Notes under the pieces: generated by a model
What the model was told of the DNA's origin: nothing
The model's database searches: none
Seen by the model: the letters and a program-made list of their open reading frames with translations, nothing else
Shown here: positions 45,005-55,154 of the stretch, piece after piece
Layout of the letters: each line of letters starts with the position of its first letter
Numbering within the stretch: position 1 is the stretch's first letter
Source: Chalciporus piperatus
Taxonomy: Eukaryota; Basidiomycota; Agaricomycetes; Boletales; Boletaceae
DNA length: 64,000 nucleotides
Direction: 5' to 3'
Assembly: GCA_038093975.1 (NCBI GenBank)
Contig: JBBPTG010000019.1
Span: 186,001 to 250,000 of the forward strand
Position numbers and translations under genes: made by a program

Positions 45005-45194
45005 TTCAGAGGTTCGTGTTTATTTGTTGACTAACACACCTACTCACCTCGTACATAGCTGCTCGTGTTGCATGGCACTTCATTAACTAGTCACTATTGT
45101 ACCACAATACATGTAATAGTTAGACATAATATATTTCGCATTTTCTGAACTGTCATAAGGTGTGAATTAATCATAAGATATAGTGAACTAGTAA

Positions 45195-45759
45195 TTGGGA
45201 CTGGGTGACTGGATTACTGGGTGACTGGATTATTGAGGTGACTGGGTGACTGGATTAGGATTACTGAGGTGACTGGAAGTGACTGGTGACTGGGTTACTG
45301 GTGTGACTTGTGTGACTGGAGTGACTAGAGTGACTAGATTACTGGATTACTGAGTGACTGGATTACTGAAATGACTGGATGACTGAATGGCTGGATGACT
45401 GGACTACTGAGACTACTGGATTACTGGACCACTGAGTGACTAGATTGCTGGAATACTGGAATACTGGATGGCTGGAGTAATGAGACAACTGGATTGCTGG
45501 ATGACTAGGGCACTGGGCTACTAGGCTGCTGAGATGACTACATGACTGGGAAACTGGGCTACTAGGCTACTGAGATAACTGGATGACTGGAACACTGGGC
45601 TACTGAGCTACTGAGACTACTGAAGTGACTGGGCTAATGAACCAATGAGATTACTGAAATGACTGGCTGACTGGATGACTGGGCAACTGAGCAACTGGCG
45701 TACTGGTTTAACTGATCCAGTCATTCCAGTAACTTCAGACTTTTTGCAGTGTTGCTGAT
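45195..45759 (-). repeat. Right CAGT minisatellite arm
   Basis: Reverse-complement counterpart of the left arm, made of ACTGGATGACTGG-type words. It ends with the terminal inverted repeat at 45,759. Confidence 0.88.
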
Positions 45760-46438
45760 GTATTACTTTTCTCCGGAAGGCGGCGGGGATCTTTATCTTT
45801 TTGATCGGCCTAGCCGGTACAGGTTTCTCTGGTCCTGTGATTGGGTCTAACCGTCTCTCTGGGGTTCTAACCTCCTCGTCAAACTCTTCGAGTCTTCTTT
45901 TGACGCTAGAGGTAGCGGATGCGGTTTTCTGCAACGAGGGTGCCTTCTCTGACAACCCACGTGGTACGACTAACGGGGATAGAGCGGGGAGTGGGAGCGA
46001 GGGGGCGATAGGCGTTTGGTCGTTGGGGTCGAACTCTTCGCTGATGAGTGACTCCTGGCTGACCGACGCTGGTCTGTGGAAGTCTCCTAGTATCCCGTTG
46101 AACAGTAGCCCCTGGGCGTAAACTGTTGCTGCGTCGTGATAGGTTGCGTAGGTTCCGTCTGAATTTTTCCCAAAGTAGAGTTGCTCTGGCTCTAGGGCCG
46201 AGAACCCTTTCAGCGTCTGGCTGAATGGTGAGAGGGGACTAGCGGGTTCTTCTTCACCCACTGGGATCCGTGCGACTGCAACGGCCTCCGGCTCTGTCTC
46301 AACGATGGTCGGGATCGCGGTGACCCGTCCGTGCCTAGCTACTACTGAGGCTACGTAAGGATGGTCTAGGTTCTCGGCTTGCGAGTACCTCCCGGACCGG
46401 AAAGGGAGAAGAGTGGCGTGAAAAGATGGGAAGTACAC
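45760..46438 (-). pseudogene. Element D first ORF (truncated)
   Basis: Open frame from ATG at 46,436-46,438 reading toward the foldback element. It is a Pro/Ser/acidic-rich protein with one compact segment, LEPEQLYFGKNSDGTYATYH followed by AATVYAQGLLFNGI, and a basic stretch RPIKKIKIPAAFRRK just before the break. There is no zinc knuckle before truncation. By position it should be the Gag-like N-terminal protein of element D, but I cannot confirm that from motifs. Confidence 0.5.
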
Positions 46439-46539
46439 TACGAGGTCACGTTAACGTAGGTACTTGAGCGAGAGATTGTCCACGCACTTGCGACGCGATG
46501 AAGCGGTGGAGAAACGATAGCGTAGAGGTGATAAAGAGA

Positions 46540-46550
46540 AGCTTAGTTCA
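46540..46550 (-). promoter_or_regulatory. Element D self-complementary primer-binding site
   Basis: TGAACTAAGCT on the minus strand begins two bases inside the LTR boundary. It is the exact complement of AGCTTAGTTCA in the same LTR (46,671-46,681), which lies 32 nt downstream of a TATATAAA box (46,706-46,713). The geometry is the same as in elements B and E. Confidence 0.78.
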
Positions 46551-46552
46551 AG

Positions 46553-47069
46553 TGAAACGACCCAAAACTCGTATTGAGATCAGGTCTACACTATCGCCAA
46601 GTGAAGCGGTTTAGAAGAAGAGAATAGCGAGCAACTGAGATAGGACGGTTGAGTCTGGGGAAAGACCAAGTGAACTAAGCTGGGGTTACCAGCAGTTCCT
46701 TGGGGTTTATATACTATCCTATGTGTTTGTACATGTTTGTATGTACTATAACTAAATAAGGAGTTACCCTGAACCCATGAGAATAGAAGCGAGATAAGAA
46801 GGCTGTGAGGCATAGCCGAGATAGCGGAAATGAAGTACATGAGGTAAAAGGCTGTGGCATAGCCATGCGCAGCACGGAGATTAACTGTCAAGGTAAGGCA
46901 GTGCGTGAGAATGAATATAACCATAAGGGGCAACCGTGCGAAGAGTGAAAGTGAATGAGCACGTGTCTGTTAAGATAAGATGAGAGAGATTAGATAAGAT
47001 CGAATGGAACGAAACGTTGAAGTTCGAAAAGTGTCTGTGAAGGTGAGGGAACCGTAATGAACCGTAACA
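46553..47069 (-). repeat. Element D LTR (517 bp)
   Basis: Read on the minus strand it starts TGTTACGG and ends CGTTTCA, with a TATATAAA promoter box in the middle. Boundaries are set by TG...CA ends, by the primer site on one side and by abrupt entry into element C coding sequence on the other. Confidence 0.7.
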
Positions 47070-49627
47070 GTTACAACAATGTCCGCATCAAAGACGGACA
47101 CCAGTGGAAAGCCGCTTTCCTCACCCACAAAGGCCTCTTTGAACCGACTGTGATGTTCTTCGGACTGAACAACTCCCCAGCCACCTTCCAGCGCTTTATG
47201 AACGACTCTTTTCGAGACATGATAGCTGAAGGGTGGCTTGTCATCTATATGGACGACCTTCTCATCTTTTCTCCCGACAATGCTACTCACACCGCTCGCA
47301 CACAACAAATCCTCGAACGGATGCAAGAGCTAGATCTCCATCTTCGTTTAGAGAAATGCAACTTCGCCGTAAACGAAGTAGAATATCTTGGCATGATCGT
47401 CCGCCCCGGGGAGCTTGCCATGGATCCCGTCAAACTCGACGGCATCTCTCAATGGCCCATTCCCACTACCGTCAAAGAAGTTCGCTCATTCCTTGGCTTT
47501 GCCAACTTCTATCGACGCCCCATCCCAAATTACTCCTTAGTCGCCCGCCCTTTGATCGATCTGACCAAAAAGGATCATCGATGGGACTGGAACAATGCCT
47601 GCCAAGATGCCTTCGCTCGCCTAAAACAGATGTTCCTGGCGAAACCCGTCTTACGCTTCCCAGACCTTTCCAAACCCTTCGCCATCGCAACCGATGCCTC
47701 TAAATTTGCCTCTGGAGGTATACTCCTCCAAACTGACGCCAACGGCGATTGGCACCCCTGTTCCTACCTCTCCCAATCCTTTGGTGACGCTGAACGGAAC
47801 TACGATATCTATGATCGTGAACTCCTCGCCGTGATCCGTGCACTTAAAACCTGGCGACACTATCTCCACGGCTCTCCCTTCCCTGTCCAAGTCTTCACTG
47901 ATCACAAAAACCTGACCTACTTCCGCCAACCCCAGAATCTAAACCGTCGGCAAGCCCGCTGGCTCCTCGATCTTGCTGACTTTGACCTGAAAATGATTCA
48001 TGTTCCTGGCTCATCCCTCGCCGGTCCCGATGCCTTATCTAGGCGTGCTGATCACTTTCCCATCAACGCCGATGACAATGCGGGTACCACTCTACTACCA
48101 CCCTCCCTATTTGTCCGTGTCATCGACGCCGCCATGAACAACCACATTTCCAGTCTTTCCAAAGATGACCCGTTTCTCCTCACCGCATTACAAGCCATTG
48201 ACGGCGATATCCCAACGCCATTCCGATCCCGGCTGGCTGACTGGCAGATGAATAACGGTGTCCTGACCTACCAAGGTCGCGTTTACATTCCACCGGACGA
48301 AAACTTACGTCGCACTGTCGTCCAACGCTGCCATGATCACCCCACCGCCGGCCACCCGGGTTATCTCAAAACTAGACAACTGGTTACTGCTGAATTCTGG
48401 TGGCCCGGTCTTGCACAGTTTGTGCGCAAATATGTCGAAGGATGCGCAACCTGCCAGCAAAACAAAGCGAACACGCATCCAACTACTCCACCCTTGATGC
48501 CCATACCGTCAAGAAGCTCCAAACCATTCCAGCAAGTGTCCTGTGACCTAATCACCGACCTGCCCATTTCCAATGGCTTCGATTCTCTATTGGTCGTGGT
48601 CGACCACGGGCTTACAAAGGGGGTAATTCTCTGCCCTACTAAGAAAACTGTCACCGCCGAAGGGATTGCCTCCCTCTTTTTCCACAAAGTCTACCTGAGA
48701 TTCGGTCTTTACGACAAAATCATCAGCGACCGTGGACCACAATTCGCATCCGAGTTCGCTCGTGAACTAGGACGAATCCTTGGATACGACCTTTCCCTCT
48801 CCACCGCCTACCATCCCCAATCCGATGGGGAAACTGAACGTGTCAACCAGGAAGTAGAAACCTATCTCCGAATCTATTGTGGAGATAACCCCATATCCTG
48901 GGCTGATTCTATCTCCCACGCCGAATTTGCACACAATCATCGACCCCACTCTGTCACCGGCAAATCCCCGTTCTATCTCATGATGGGATATGAACCCCGT
49001 CCTCTTCCTTCAGTAATTGCTGACTCCGCTCTACCCGCTGTCGAACTTCGCCTTCACTCCCTCACTGCTGCCAGAGACGAAGCACTCGCCTCACACGAGC
49101 TTGCTAGACAAGTGATGTCCGCACGAACTCGACAGAAGTTCAAACCATTTGCCAAAGGAGACAAAGTCTGGCTAGAAGCAAGAAACCTCAAACGGTCCCT
49201 CACTTCCCCAAAGTTCGCCCCGAAACGAGAAGGACCCTTTACCATCACGCAGGTCTTATCCCCACTATCTTATAAACTCCGCCTCCCACAAACGTGGAAA
49301 ATCCACCCCGTGTTTCATGCTTCTCTGTTATCGCCCTATCGCGAAAACCCCGTACACGGACCGAACTTCCCGGCTCCACCACCTGACTTGATAGAAGGCG
49401 AAGAAGAGTATGAGATCGAAAAGATTCTCCGACACCGAAGTTTCTCCGGACGCTACTCGTACCTGGTTCGCTGGAAAGGATATACTGCTGACGAAGATCG
49501 CTGGCTCAAAGAGACAGACCTTACCCACGCCAAGGACGTTCTTGAAAACTATAAGAGAGCTCATCCATCCGCATTCCCTTCTTCCTCAAGATCCCCATCT
49601 TCTGTCAGACACAAAACTCGCCGCTGA
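47070..49627 (+). pseudogene. Element C Pol fragment: RT, RNase H, integrase, chromodomain
   Basis: Open frame entering at the RT finger/palm segment YNNVRIKDGHQWKAAF, then VIYMDDLLIFS (catalytic YMDD), FLGFANFYRR and RNase H (FAIATDASKFASGG). The integrase follows, with HHCC zinc region (CHDHPTAGHPG ... CATCQQNK) and a DDE core (SDRGPQFASEF ... YHPQSDGETERVNQEVE). It ends in a chromodomain, EYEIEKILRHRSFSGRYSYL then VRWKGYTADEDRWL, which in this clade directs integration to chromatin. The frame has no internal stop. The N-terminal RT, protease and Gag are lost at the junction with element D, so it cannot act alone. Confidence 0.9.
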
Positions 49628-49631
49628 AACT

Positions 49632-51568
49632 ATGTCTGCTCCTACTACCCCTTCGTCAACCACTATGTCTTCCATCTCTTCTCTTTCTCGTTCTTCTTCT
49701 TCTCCTACTTACCCCCCTGGTTTACCTATTCGTTCTCTACCTATTCAACCCACTCGTCCCTCTTCCCCCGAACCCGCTAGCCCAACCGTCGCTGAGGCTG
49801 GATGGAATACCACTGGTCTTCCACTAAACCCCGCTGGATGGCCAGTCTTACAGGAAGACCTAGATGCCCCCACTCATATTGCCGCTATTCCCACCGTCAG
49901 AGTCTTGTCCGTTGAATTACCACTCGCCGCCCATCGTCTTCGTGACGAGTTGATGGACAATGCCGTCATGGATCGTATGTCCCAATTCTTACTTGACTCA
50001 CGTCTCTCTGTACCCATCGGCGCCCACCTTGATCTGGGGTCACCCCTCTTTGCCCTCTACCGTGCCTACCTGCAAGCATCTCGTCTCGCCAATCTTCCTC
50101 CTTCCCTGACGACGGTTCACCAAGCTCATTCAGAAGCTGCCTCCCTCCGCAACATCCACGGTGATCTAATTACCAACCTCAGCATTGCTCTCTATGAGCT
50201 ACGGATGCCGGAGTTTCTGAATGACCTAGATCGCTACCTCAGAGAATCCGCCTCTGCGGCTCAATCTCCAACCCCTGTTAGTGTTTAAAAGTCCAGTTAC
50301 ATAACTGGAAAAAAACCGAAACTTAACTGAACGGGAGCGAAATATAACTGAAACTGGGTGAAAAATTGTAACTGGTTACATCCAGTTTCAGTTACAGTTT
50401 TGTCACTTCCAAAATTTTACAAAACTGTACACAAACTGGTTATAACTGGTTATAAATAATAACCTATATATGGTCATTTATCACTATTTTTCCTGATTTT
50501 TTACAAATTCTTCCGACCTTATTTGACTTTCTTTCTGAATATTGAAGTAAATTGATGAAATGACTGATTGAAACACACTCTACTCAAATACACATGTTAA
50601 TTTGCACTGCTGAGACTATATATTTGCTTGTATTTTACTTAACTTGTCCTCCATTCCAATGCTATATCCACCAAAACATATGATAATCATGGCAATATAA
50701 TAAAATGAGCATATCTTCTCAAGGACTGAACCAAATCACATGATCCAGGGGTCATTTTAAAGCTACGAATCAGGGCTTTCTAATGTTTGTCCAGTTATTA
50801 CAAAAAACCGGTCACAAACCGGTTACAAACTGGACCATAACTGATATGACAGTTATGTAGAGTTTCAGTTCAGTTAAACTGATTTTGCCGAAATTGATAA
50901 CCAGTTACAGTTACAGTTTTGTCAAAAGAGGTACAAAAACTTAACTTAACTGGACTTTTAAACACTAACCCCTGTCATCGGAGTTTCTACCTCATCTCTC
51001 CCCTCGTCGACTCCTTCCGCGTCTAGCTCCCCTTTGAACGATGAAGAGGAAGCAGTCTTCTTTCGTGCAGAACGTAACCTTATCGTAAGTGACTGGGTAT
51101 GACTCATACTGACTACTAGCCAATGGCGTAACTAGCTCTACTGCGGAATGAGTAAGCGTGAGTCATATGATGAGTAATGCTGACTGATGCTGACGAATGA
51201 GCGGTGAGTCATCAGTTAGTAAGCGAAGGTCTAGACCTAGCTTATGTAAGTAAGTCACGTGATGCGATAAGATAAGATAACAAAAGAGAAAGTGAAACGA
51301 CTAAGTCCAAGAAACGAAGAGAAACCTAGTAAGCGTAATGGAATGTAGGGGTGATTAGGATAAGGAATGGAGCGTTCGTAACATCAACCAATACCAATCG
51401 AGCTGCTCGACGCCCCCCTCCACTCTATACCCGTATCTCGGGTGAGGCTAATTCACGCGACGATGACGACGCCACTCTCTATGACGGAGATGATCCAACC
51501 GACGATGTCGGATATGCAAACATGACCGGTTCTCCAGGTCATTACGGGTTGAGCATTTGACTAGTTTT
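49632..51568 (+). pseudogene. Element C extra ORF downstream of pol, interrupted by a MITE
   Basis: A frame from ATG at 49,632 encodes a Ser/Pro-rich N-terminus and a helical region (LSVELPLAAHRLRDELMD, DLITNLSIALYELRMPEFL). It runs into the MITE at 50,279, where an artificial stop occurs. After the MITE the same frame resumes at 50,976 and reaches a donor-like GTAAGT at about 51,084. A further open stretch at 51,370-51,560 (MTGSPGHYGLSI at its end) could be the last exon. No membrane segment is seen, so it is not envelope-like. Role unknown. Confidence 0.5.
50279..50967. mobile_element. hAT-like MITE with 8-bp target duplication
   Basis: A 689-bp insertion bounded by inverted ends starting TAGTGTTTAAAAGTCCAGTT and ending in the reverse complement. 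The flanks are ACCCCTGT at 50,271-50,278 and again at 50,968-50,975, a perfect 8-bp target duplication. The TAGTG terminus and 8-bp duplication fit the hAT superfamily. There is no coding capacity. The interior is AT-rich, with CCAGTTA/TAACTGG and ACCGGTTACAA words. Confidence 0.9.
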
Positions 51569-51605
51569 TATCTTCGTCGATGACTTGATTCTAATACGGG
51601 GGTAA

Positions 51606-52073
51606 TGTTACGATCACTCATTCTTTCTTTCTTTGTCACCTTGTACTAAGTCCTAGTCGCTGGTTCAAGTCCTGCCTAGGCCTCTCATTTCTTACCTTGC
51701 TTTAGTCAGCGAACATTCCTTAATGTTCTTTCACCTTCCACGCTTCGTCATCGCTGACTCGTATGCTTACCGAGCATGACTCATTCCTTTCGTCATGACT
51801 TGTTCTTACGTATTCCGACTTGTTCTATGCCTGCCCTTAACTCGTTTCTTCACTTATATAAACCTTCGAGTTTCCTCCTGTAACCCTAACTTAGACCTAC
51901 GCAATCTAGCTTGGTCATTCCTCGTTTCCTTGAACCCTCTGAGAGTCACCGTCCCACTCTTGAACGGACGCTAGGCCTTAACGTGGACATCCCATCGTTA
52001 GGCTACCTTTGAAACCCTTGTCTTTGACTAGGCTTTGCGTCTACGCTTTGACCTACCCGGTATAAGCGTAACA
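51606..52073 (+). repeat. Element C 3' LTR (468 bp)
   Basis: TGTTACG...CGTAACA, with TATATAAA at 51,855-51,862 and the predicted transcript start AACTTAGACCT at 51,888-51,898. It is the plus-strand counterpart of 34,005-34,473 with scattered differences. Confidence 0.9.
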
Positions 52074-52280
52074 ATCTCTGCATTTCACATATGTCCAAAT
52101 GCGGTAATATTATGTATTTAAAATCATTAAATTTGTCGCTTTGAACTGGTTCTGAGCACAACCGGTTGTTGGCAGTTTCAGTCCAGTTGCCTGAGATCTG
52201 AGTAAGTAAAAGACTGGTCCGGGTCCGGTTACCTCAAAAAGTGGTCAAAAAACCGGACCGGACCGGACTTTTAAACACTA
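52074..52280. mobile_element. hAT-like MITE fragment
   Basis: Ends in CGGACTTTTAAACACTA at 52,280, the same terminus as the MITE at 50,279-50,967, and carries ACCGGACCGG words. The other end is missing because the LTR of element C begins at its left. Confidence 0.65.
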
Positions 52281-52381
52281 CTCATCATCACCATGGTTTT
52301 CATCTTCAGCTTGTCGATGGTGTCACCGATTTCACTCAACTCAGTTGACCATTCCTGGTTGGCGCGAAGGACCACTACATT

Positions 52382-52832
52382 TGTTATGATTGCTCACAAC
52401 ACGGCGGGGACTTAGGTCACACTAGACCTTGCGAAGGATAAGCTGAGTACTAAAACTTAATGACGGTGAAGTCACAAATGGATTAGACTGGGGTCTGTGA
52501 TAAGTACAGGGCTACTTATATACTATTGAGATGTGCGCACAGACCAACAGCCGAATAAGGAAATCACAAAGGAAAAGATAGAGAAGGTAAATGAAACGAT
52601 GATAAGAAAAGATACCAGGCACGGACTAGGGTCTAGGCCATGACATCATTGCTGACTCATCTAAGTCTGGACCTTTGTCATATGACCTGATTATGTAATA
52701 TATCATGTAATGCTACAGGGACTACCGGAGCAGATAAAGATGAATCCGGCTTGACCCCTAACTTGTAGACAAAGTCCAGTGTTTGAATACCATTGTAGGC
52801 AAAAGTTTGAAAAGTTTTTAAATACTATAACA
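52382..52832 (-). repeat. Element E 3' LTR
   Basis: 451-bp repeat. On the minus strand TATATAAG (52,515-52,522) is followed after 33 nt by AGTCTAATCCA (52,479-52,489), the predicted transcript start and partner of the element E primer site. Confidence 0.85.
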
Positions 52833-52843
52833 CTATCCCCTCT

Positions 52844-54050
52844 CTAGGAATCGCATTCCAGGCGATTCGGCAATTTCCGCACAGGAACCTCTGTCAGATT
52901 TTCGTATTTCTGAAACAAGGCAGAGAAATTTCCCATGGTCATGTTAATGCGGCGTGGGGCGGACGGGTGCTTTTTGTGAAAAGCTTTGACAGCTTCGGGT
53001 GCATTTGACAAATGCGCTGCCTTTTCCCATGTACGGTCCGATATATCCCAGCCTTTCCAATGAACCAGGTACTCTAACTGTCCTTGTTTAACCTGAGACT
53101 TCACTACGTAATCCACCTCGTACTCTTCTTCTCCTTCTTGGTTGACTATCAACCAGATCCGGAAGACGGACCGGTTGCCCTTCCAATGGTTCTTTAGCCG
53201 GTTTGACCCTTTGACATTAACCGTGGGATGGATGTGGATGGAATTGGGCAAGTCTAGTGTGACTGCATTGGGAAGGACCTTCATGATCTGATAAGGTCCA
53301 ATCCAATTTTGTGTTATCTTTTTGGAAGGATAGGGGAGTTTGAGATTGTCCGTGGATAACATAACGAAATCTCCAATTTGATAATCTGGAGCTTCAGACC
53401 GATGCTTGTCTGCTTGCTCTTTCATCCGGTTCTGAGTTTCTTCCAGCGCCTGCTCTACTTCTTTGTGTGCCTTTCCACATTTCTCTAGGAATACACCAGC
53501 CGGAGATGAATCGCCTTCGAATCCCATGCCATGATGCGTGGGAAATAGTTTTTTGTTATAGCGAAGGGGATCGTTCCGGTGGCAGTGGAAAGGGAGGAAT
53601 TATGATGGAACTGTGCTATCTTCAACCAATCAGCCCATTCCGTTTGACGTTTAGCCACGTAAGCGCGGAGATACTGCTGGAGTTCTCGGTTCATACGCTC
53701 CGTTTGGCCATCGGTTTGGGGGTGATAAGCGGTTGACAGCTTCTGTTCTATTCCTAGAAGGGTGCAAAGCTGTGAAGTAAACTCTGATGCAAATTGCGGT
53801 CCTTGATCTGAAACAATCGAAGAGGGAAGTCCGTGTCTACACCAAACATTTCTCTAAATAGAATAGCTAGTTCTTTCGAAGAAATTGTCTTTTTACAAGG
53901 TATGAACTCGACTTCTTTAGAAAAGCGATCTACAATTACACAAATAGCATCAAAGCCACGTGATTTGGGGAAACCTGTGGTAAAGTCTATAGATATATAT
54001 ATCCTTCCAAGATTCTTTTGGAACTGTAAGGGGAATTAATTTGCCAGCTG
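52844..54050 (-). pseudogene. Element E integrase and chromodomain remnant
   Basis: Three frame-shifted pieces on the minus strand. About 53,750-54,050 reads DFTTGFPKSRGFDAICVIVD and VEFIPCKKTI, the start of the integrase core. 53,485-53,710 reads MNRELQQYLRAYV and WADWLKIAQFHHN. 52,844-53,527 holds the integrase C-terminus (YQIGDFVMLSTDNL) and a chromodomain (EYEVDYVVKSQ ... YLVHWKGWDISDRTWE). Frame breaks between them make it non-functional. Confidence 0.85.
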
Positions 54051-54487
54051 CCGGCTTACATTTCTACATATGACTCAGCCAAGGGGGCGGCGACACGCTT
54101 TTCCCTTGTCGCCCTTCGCTATTGGGCTCGACCCCAACACGGTCTTCAAATCAAATACTAACGTACAAGGGGTAACAGAAAGGGGGCACTAAAGGCTGGC
54201 CCAAAATAGAAATGAAATTGCCAGAAGGCGAATGTGTGACGTCAACAGGTATTCACGTGAACCTGTGTGATGTCTACAGTCAGAGGGCTAGCGCCTAAGC
54301 AGACCCCAAGACGTCTTGAACCACAAAAGAGCCCCTAGTGCACTATGGGGTGAAGCAACGTTATCCTTATTGACGGCGGACGACCATATAAACAACAGTG
54401 GGAGGAGTTGTTGTCTTCTGCGTGTCACGTATGCAAACAATGCTTTTAGATCCACTCTTTAGCCCTAGAGTCCAGGCAGTGTTTTCA
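54051..54487. other. Unassigned interior sequence of element E
   Basis: About 440 bp between the integrase remnant and the primer site, with no coding signal. It contains a TATA-like CATATAAACAA near 54,390 and a few CACGTGA words. It could be a nested solo LTR or the leader of another element, but I cannot define matching ends. Confidence 0.4.
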
Positions 54488-54498
54488 AGTCTAATCCA
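54488..54498 (-). promoter_or_regulatory. Element E self-complementary primer-binding site
   Basis: TGGATTAGACT on the minus strand, two bases after the 5' LTR. It is the exact complement of AGTCTAATCCA in the 3' LTR. The 5' LTR copy has a mismatch (AGACTAATCCA), consistent with age. Confidence 0.72.
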
Positions 54499-54500
54499 AG

Positions 54501-54952
54501 TGTTATGATAAATCACAACACAGCGGGGACTTTAGGCAACACTAAGCCTAGCGAAGGATATGCTGAGTACTAAAACTTAATTGTGGTGAAGCAACAAATG
54601 GATTAGTCTGAGGTCTGTGATCAGTACAGGGCTATTTATATACCATTGAGATGTGCGCACAGACCAACAGCCGAATAAGGAAATCACAAAGGAAAAGACA
54701 CATAAGGTAAATGGAACGATGATAAGAAAAGGTACCAGGCACGGACTAGGGTCTAGGCCATGACATCATTGCTGACTCATCTAAGTCTGGACCTTTGTCA
54801 TGTGACCTGATTATGTAATAGATTATGTAATGCTACAGGGACTACCGGAGCGGATAAAGATGAATCCAGCTTGACCCCTAACTTGTAGACAAAGTCCAGT
54901 GTTTGAATACCTTGTAGGCAAAAGTTTGAAAAGTTTTTTAAATACTATAACA
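54501..54952 (-). repeat. Element E 5' LTR
   Basis: 452-bp counterpart of 52,382-52,832, carrying substitutions relative to it and the same TATATAAA promoter layout. Confidence 0.85.
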
Positions 54953-55154
54953 GGAACGAGCACTTTAGCCGATGCTTGCAAAAAACCGGTTGCAACCGGT
55001 TACAACCGATGAAAAACACTGAAAAAGACCAAAGAACGGCTTTTTGCGGTTTTGGTTCAATTAGACTGACATTTATGGATCAAAAAAACCGGTCTTGGTT
55101 CGGTCTTTTCAAAAACCGCAAAAAGACCGGACCGAACCGGACTTTCAAACTCTA
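54953..55154. mobile_element. Diverged hAT-like MITE remnant
   Basis: ACCGGTT/AACCGG-rich sequence ending CGGACTTTCAAACTCTA at 55,154, close to the MITE terminus seen at 50,967 and 52,280. Its left part appears cut by element E. Confidence 0.5.

Larger units (their letters stand above)
42427..45759. mobile_element. Foldback-like composite element
   Basis: A 3,333-bp element. Its two ends are inverted: about 53 bp with one mismatch, outermost ATCAGCAA and TTGCTGAT, containing ACTGCAAAAAGTCTGAAG. Inside each end is a long array of CAGT-based 8-9-nt units, in opposite orientation at the two ends (about 42,480-43,345 and 45,195-45,700). The core (43,430-45,060) is the composite repeat also found at 1-1,075. 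No coding capacity is credible. The left flank is the helicase and the right flank is the ORF of element D. Flanks do not match, so it marks a recombination junction or an insertion with altered flanks. Confidence 0.75.
45760..47069 (-). mobile_element. Element D: 5' LTR and first ORF of a chromovirus-like element
   Basis: Minus-strand fragment with an LTR (46,553-47,069), a self-complementary primer site (46,540-46,550) and an ORF from 46,438. The ORF is broken by the foldback-like element at 45,759. The LTR start (TGTTACGG) resembles that of elements B and C, so D is a related family. Its outer LTR edge lies directly against the reverse transcriptase of element C. Confidence 0.7.
47070..52073 (+). 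mobile_element. Element C: 3' part of a Ty3 chromovirus
   Basis: Plus-strand element starting inside reverse transcriptase, with RNase H, integrase, chromodomain, an extra downstream ORF interrupted by a hAT-like MITE, a G-rich tract (ACGGGGGTAA) and a 3' LTR. The 5' part is absent; the matching 5' half is element B. It is itself inserted in a hAT-like repeat (the flank at 52,074-52,280). Confidence 0.88.
52382..54952 (-). mobile_element. Element E: internally deleted chromovirus
   Basis: Two LTRs in the same orientation, 52,382-52,832 and 54,501-54,952 (TGTTATGA...ATAACA, 451 and 452 bp), enclose only 1.67 kb. That interior contains broken integrase and chromodomain sequence, so Gag, protease, RT and RNase H have been deleted. 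The LTRs differ at many sites, implying an older copy than element A. The outer flanks (ACATT and GGAAC) do not match. Confidence 0.88.

Noticed and set aside
44135..45086. Overlapping plus-strand frames with GVGSTAPPA- and AWAQQPRR-type repeats
   Set aside because: The residues are translations of the GC palindrome satellite in different frames. The repeat also occurs at the window start in the opposite orientation.
31606..47069. A simple single inversion that split one retrotransposon into B and C
   Set aside because: Attractive because the halves match, but about 26 RT residues are missing and the outer LTR flanks differ (GTGAC, ATCTC). I keep it only as a hypothesis.
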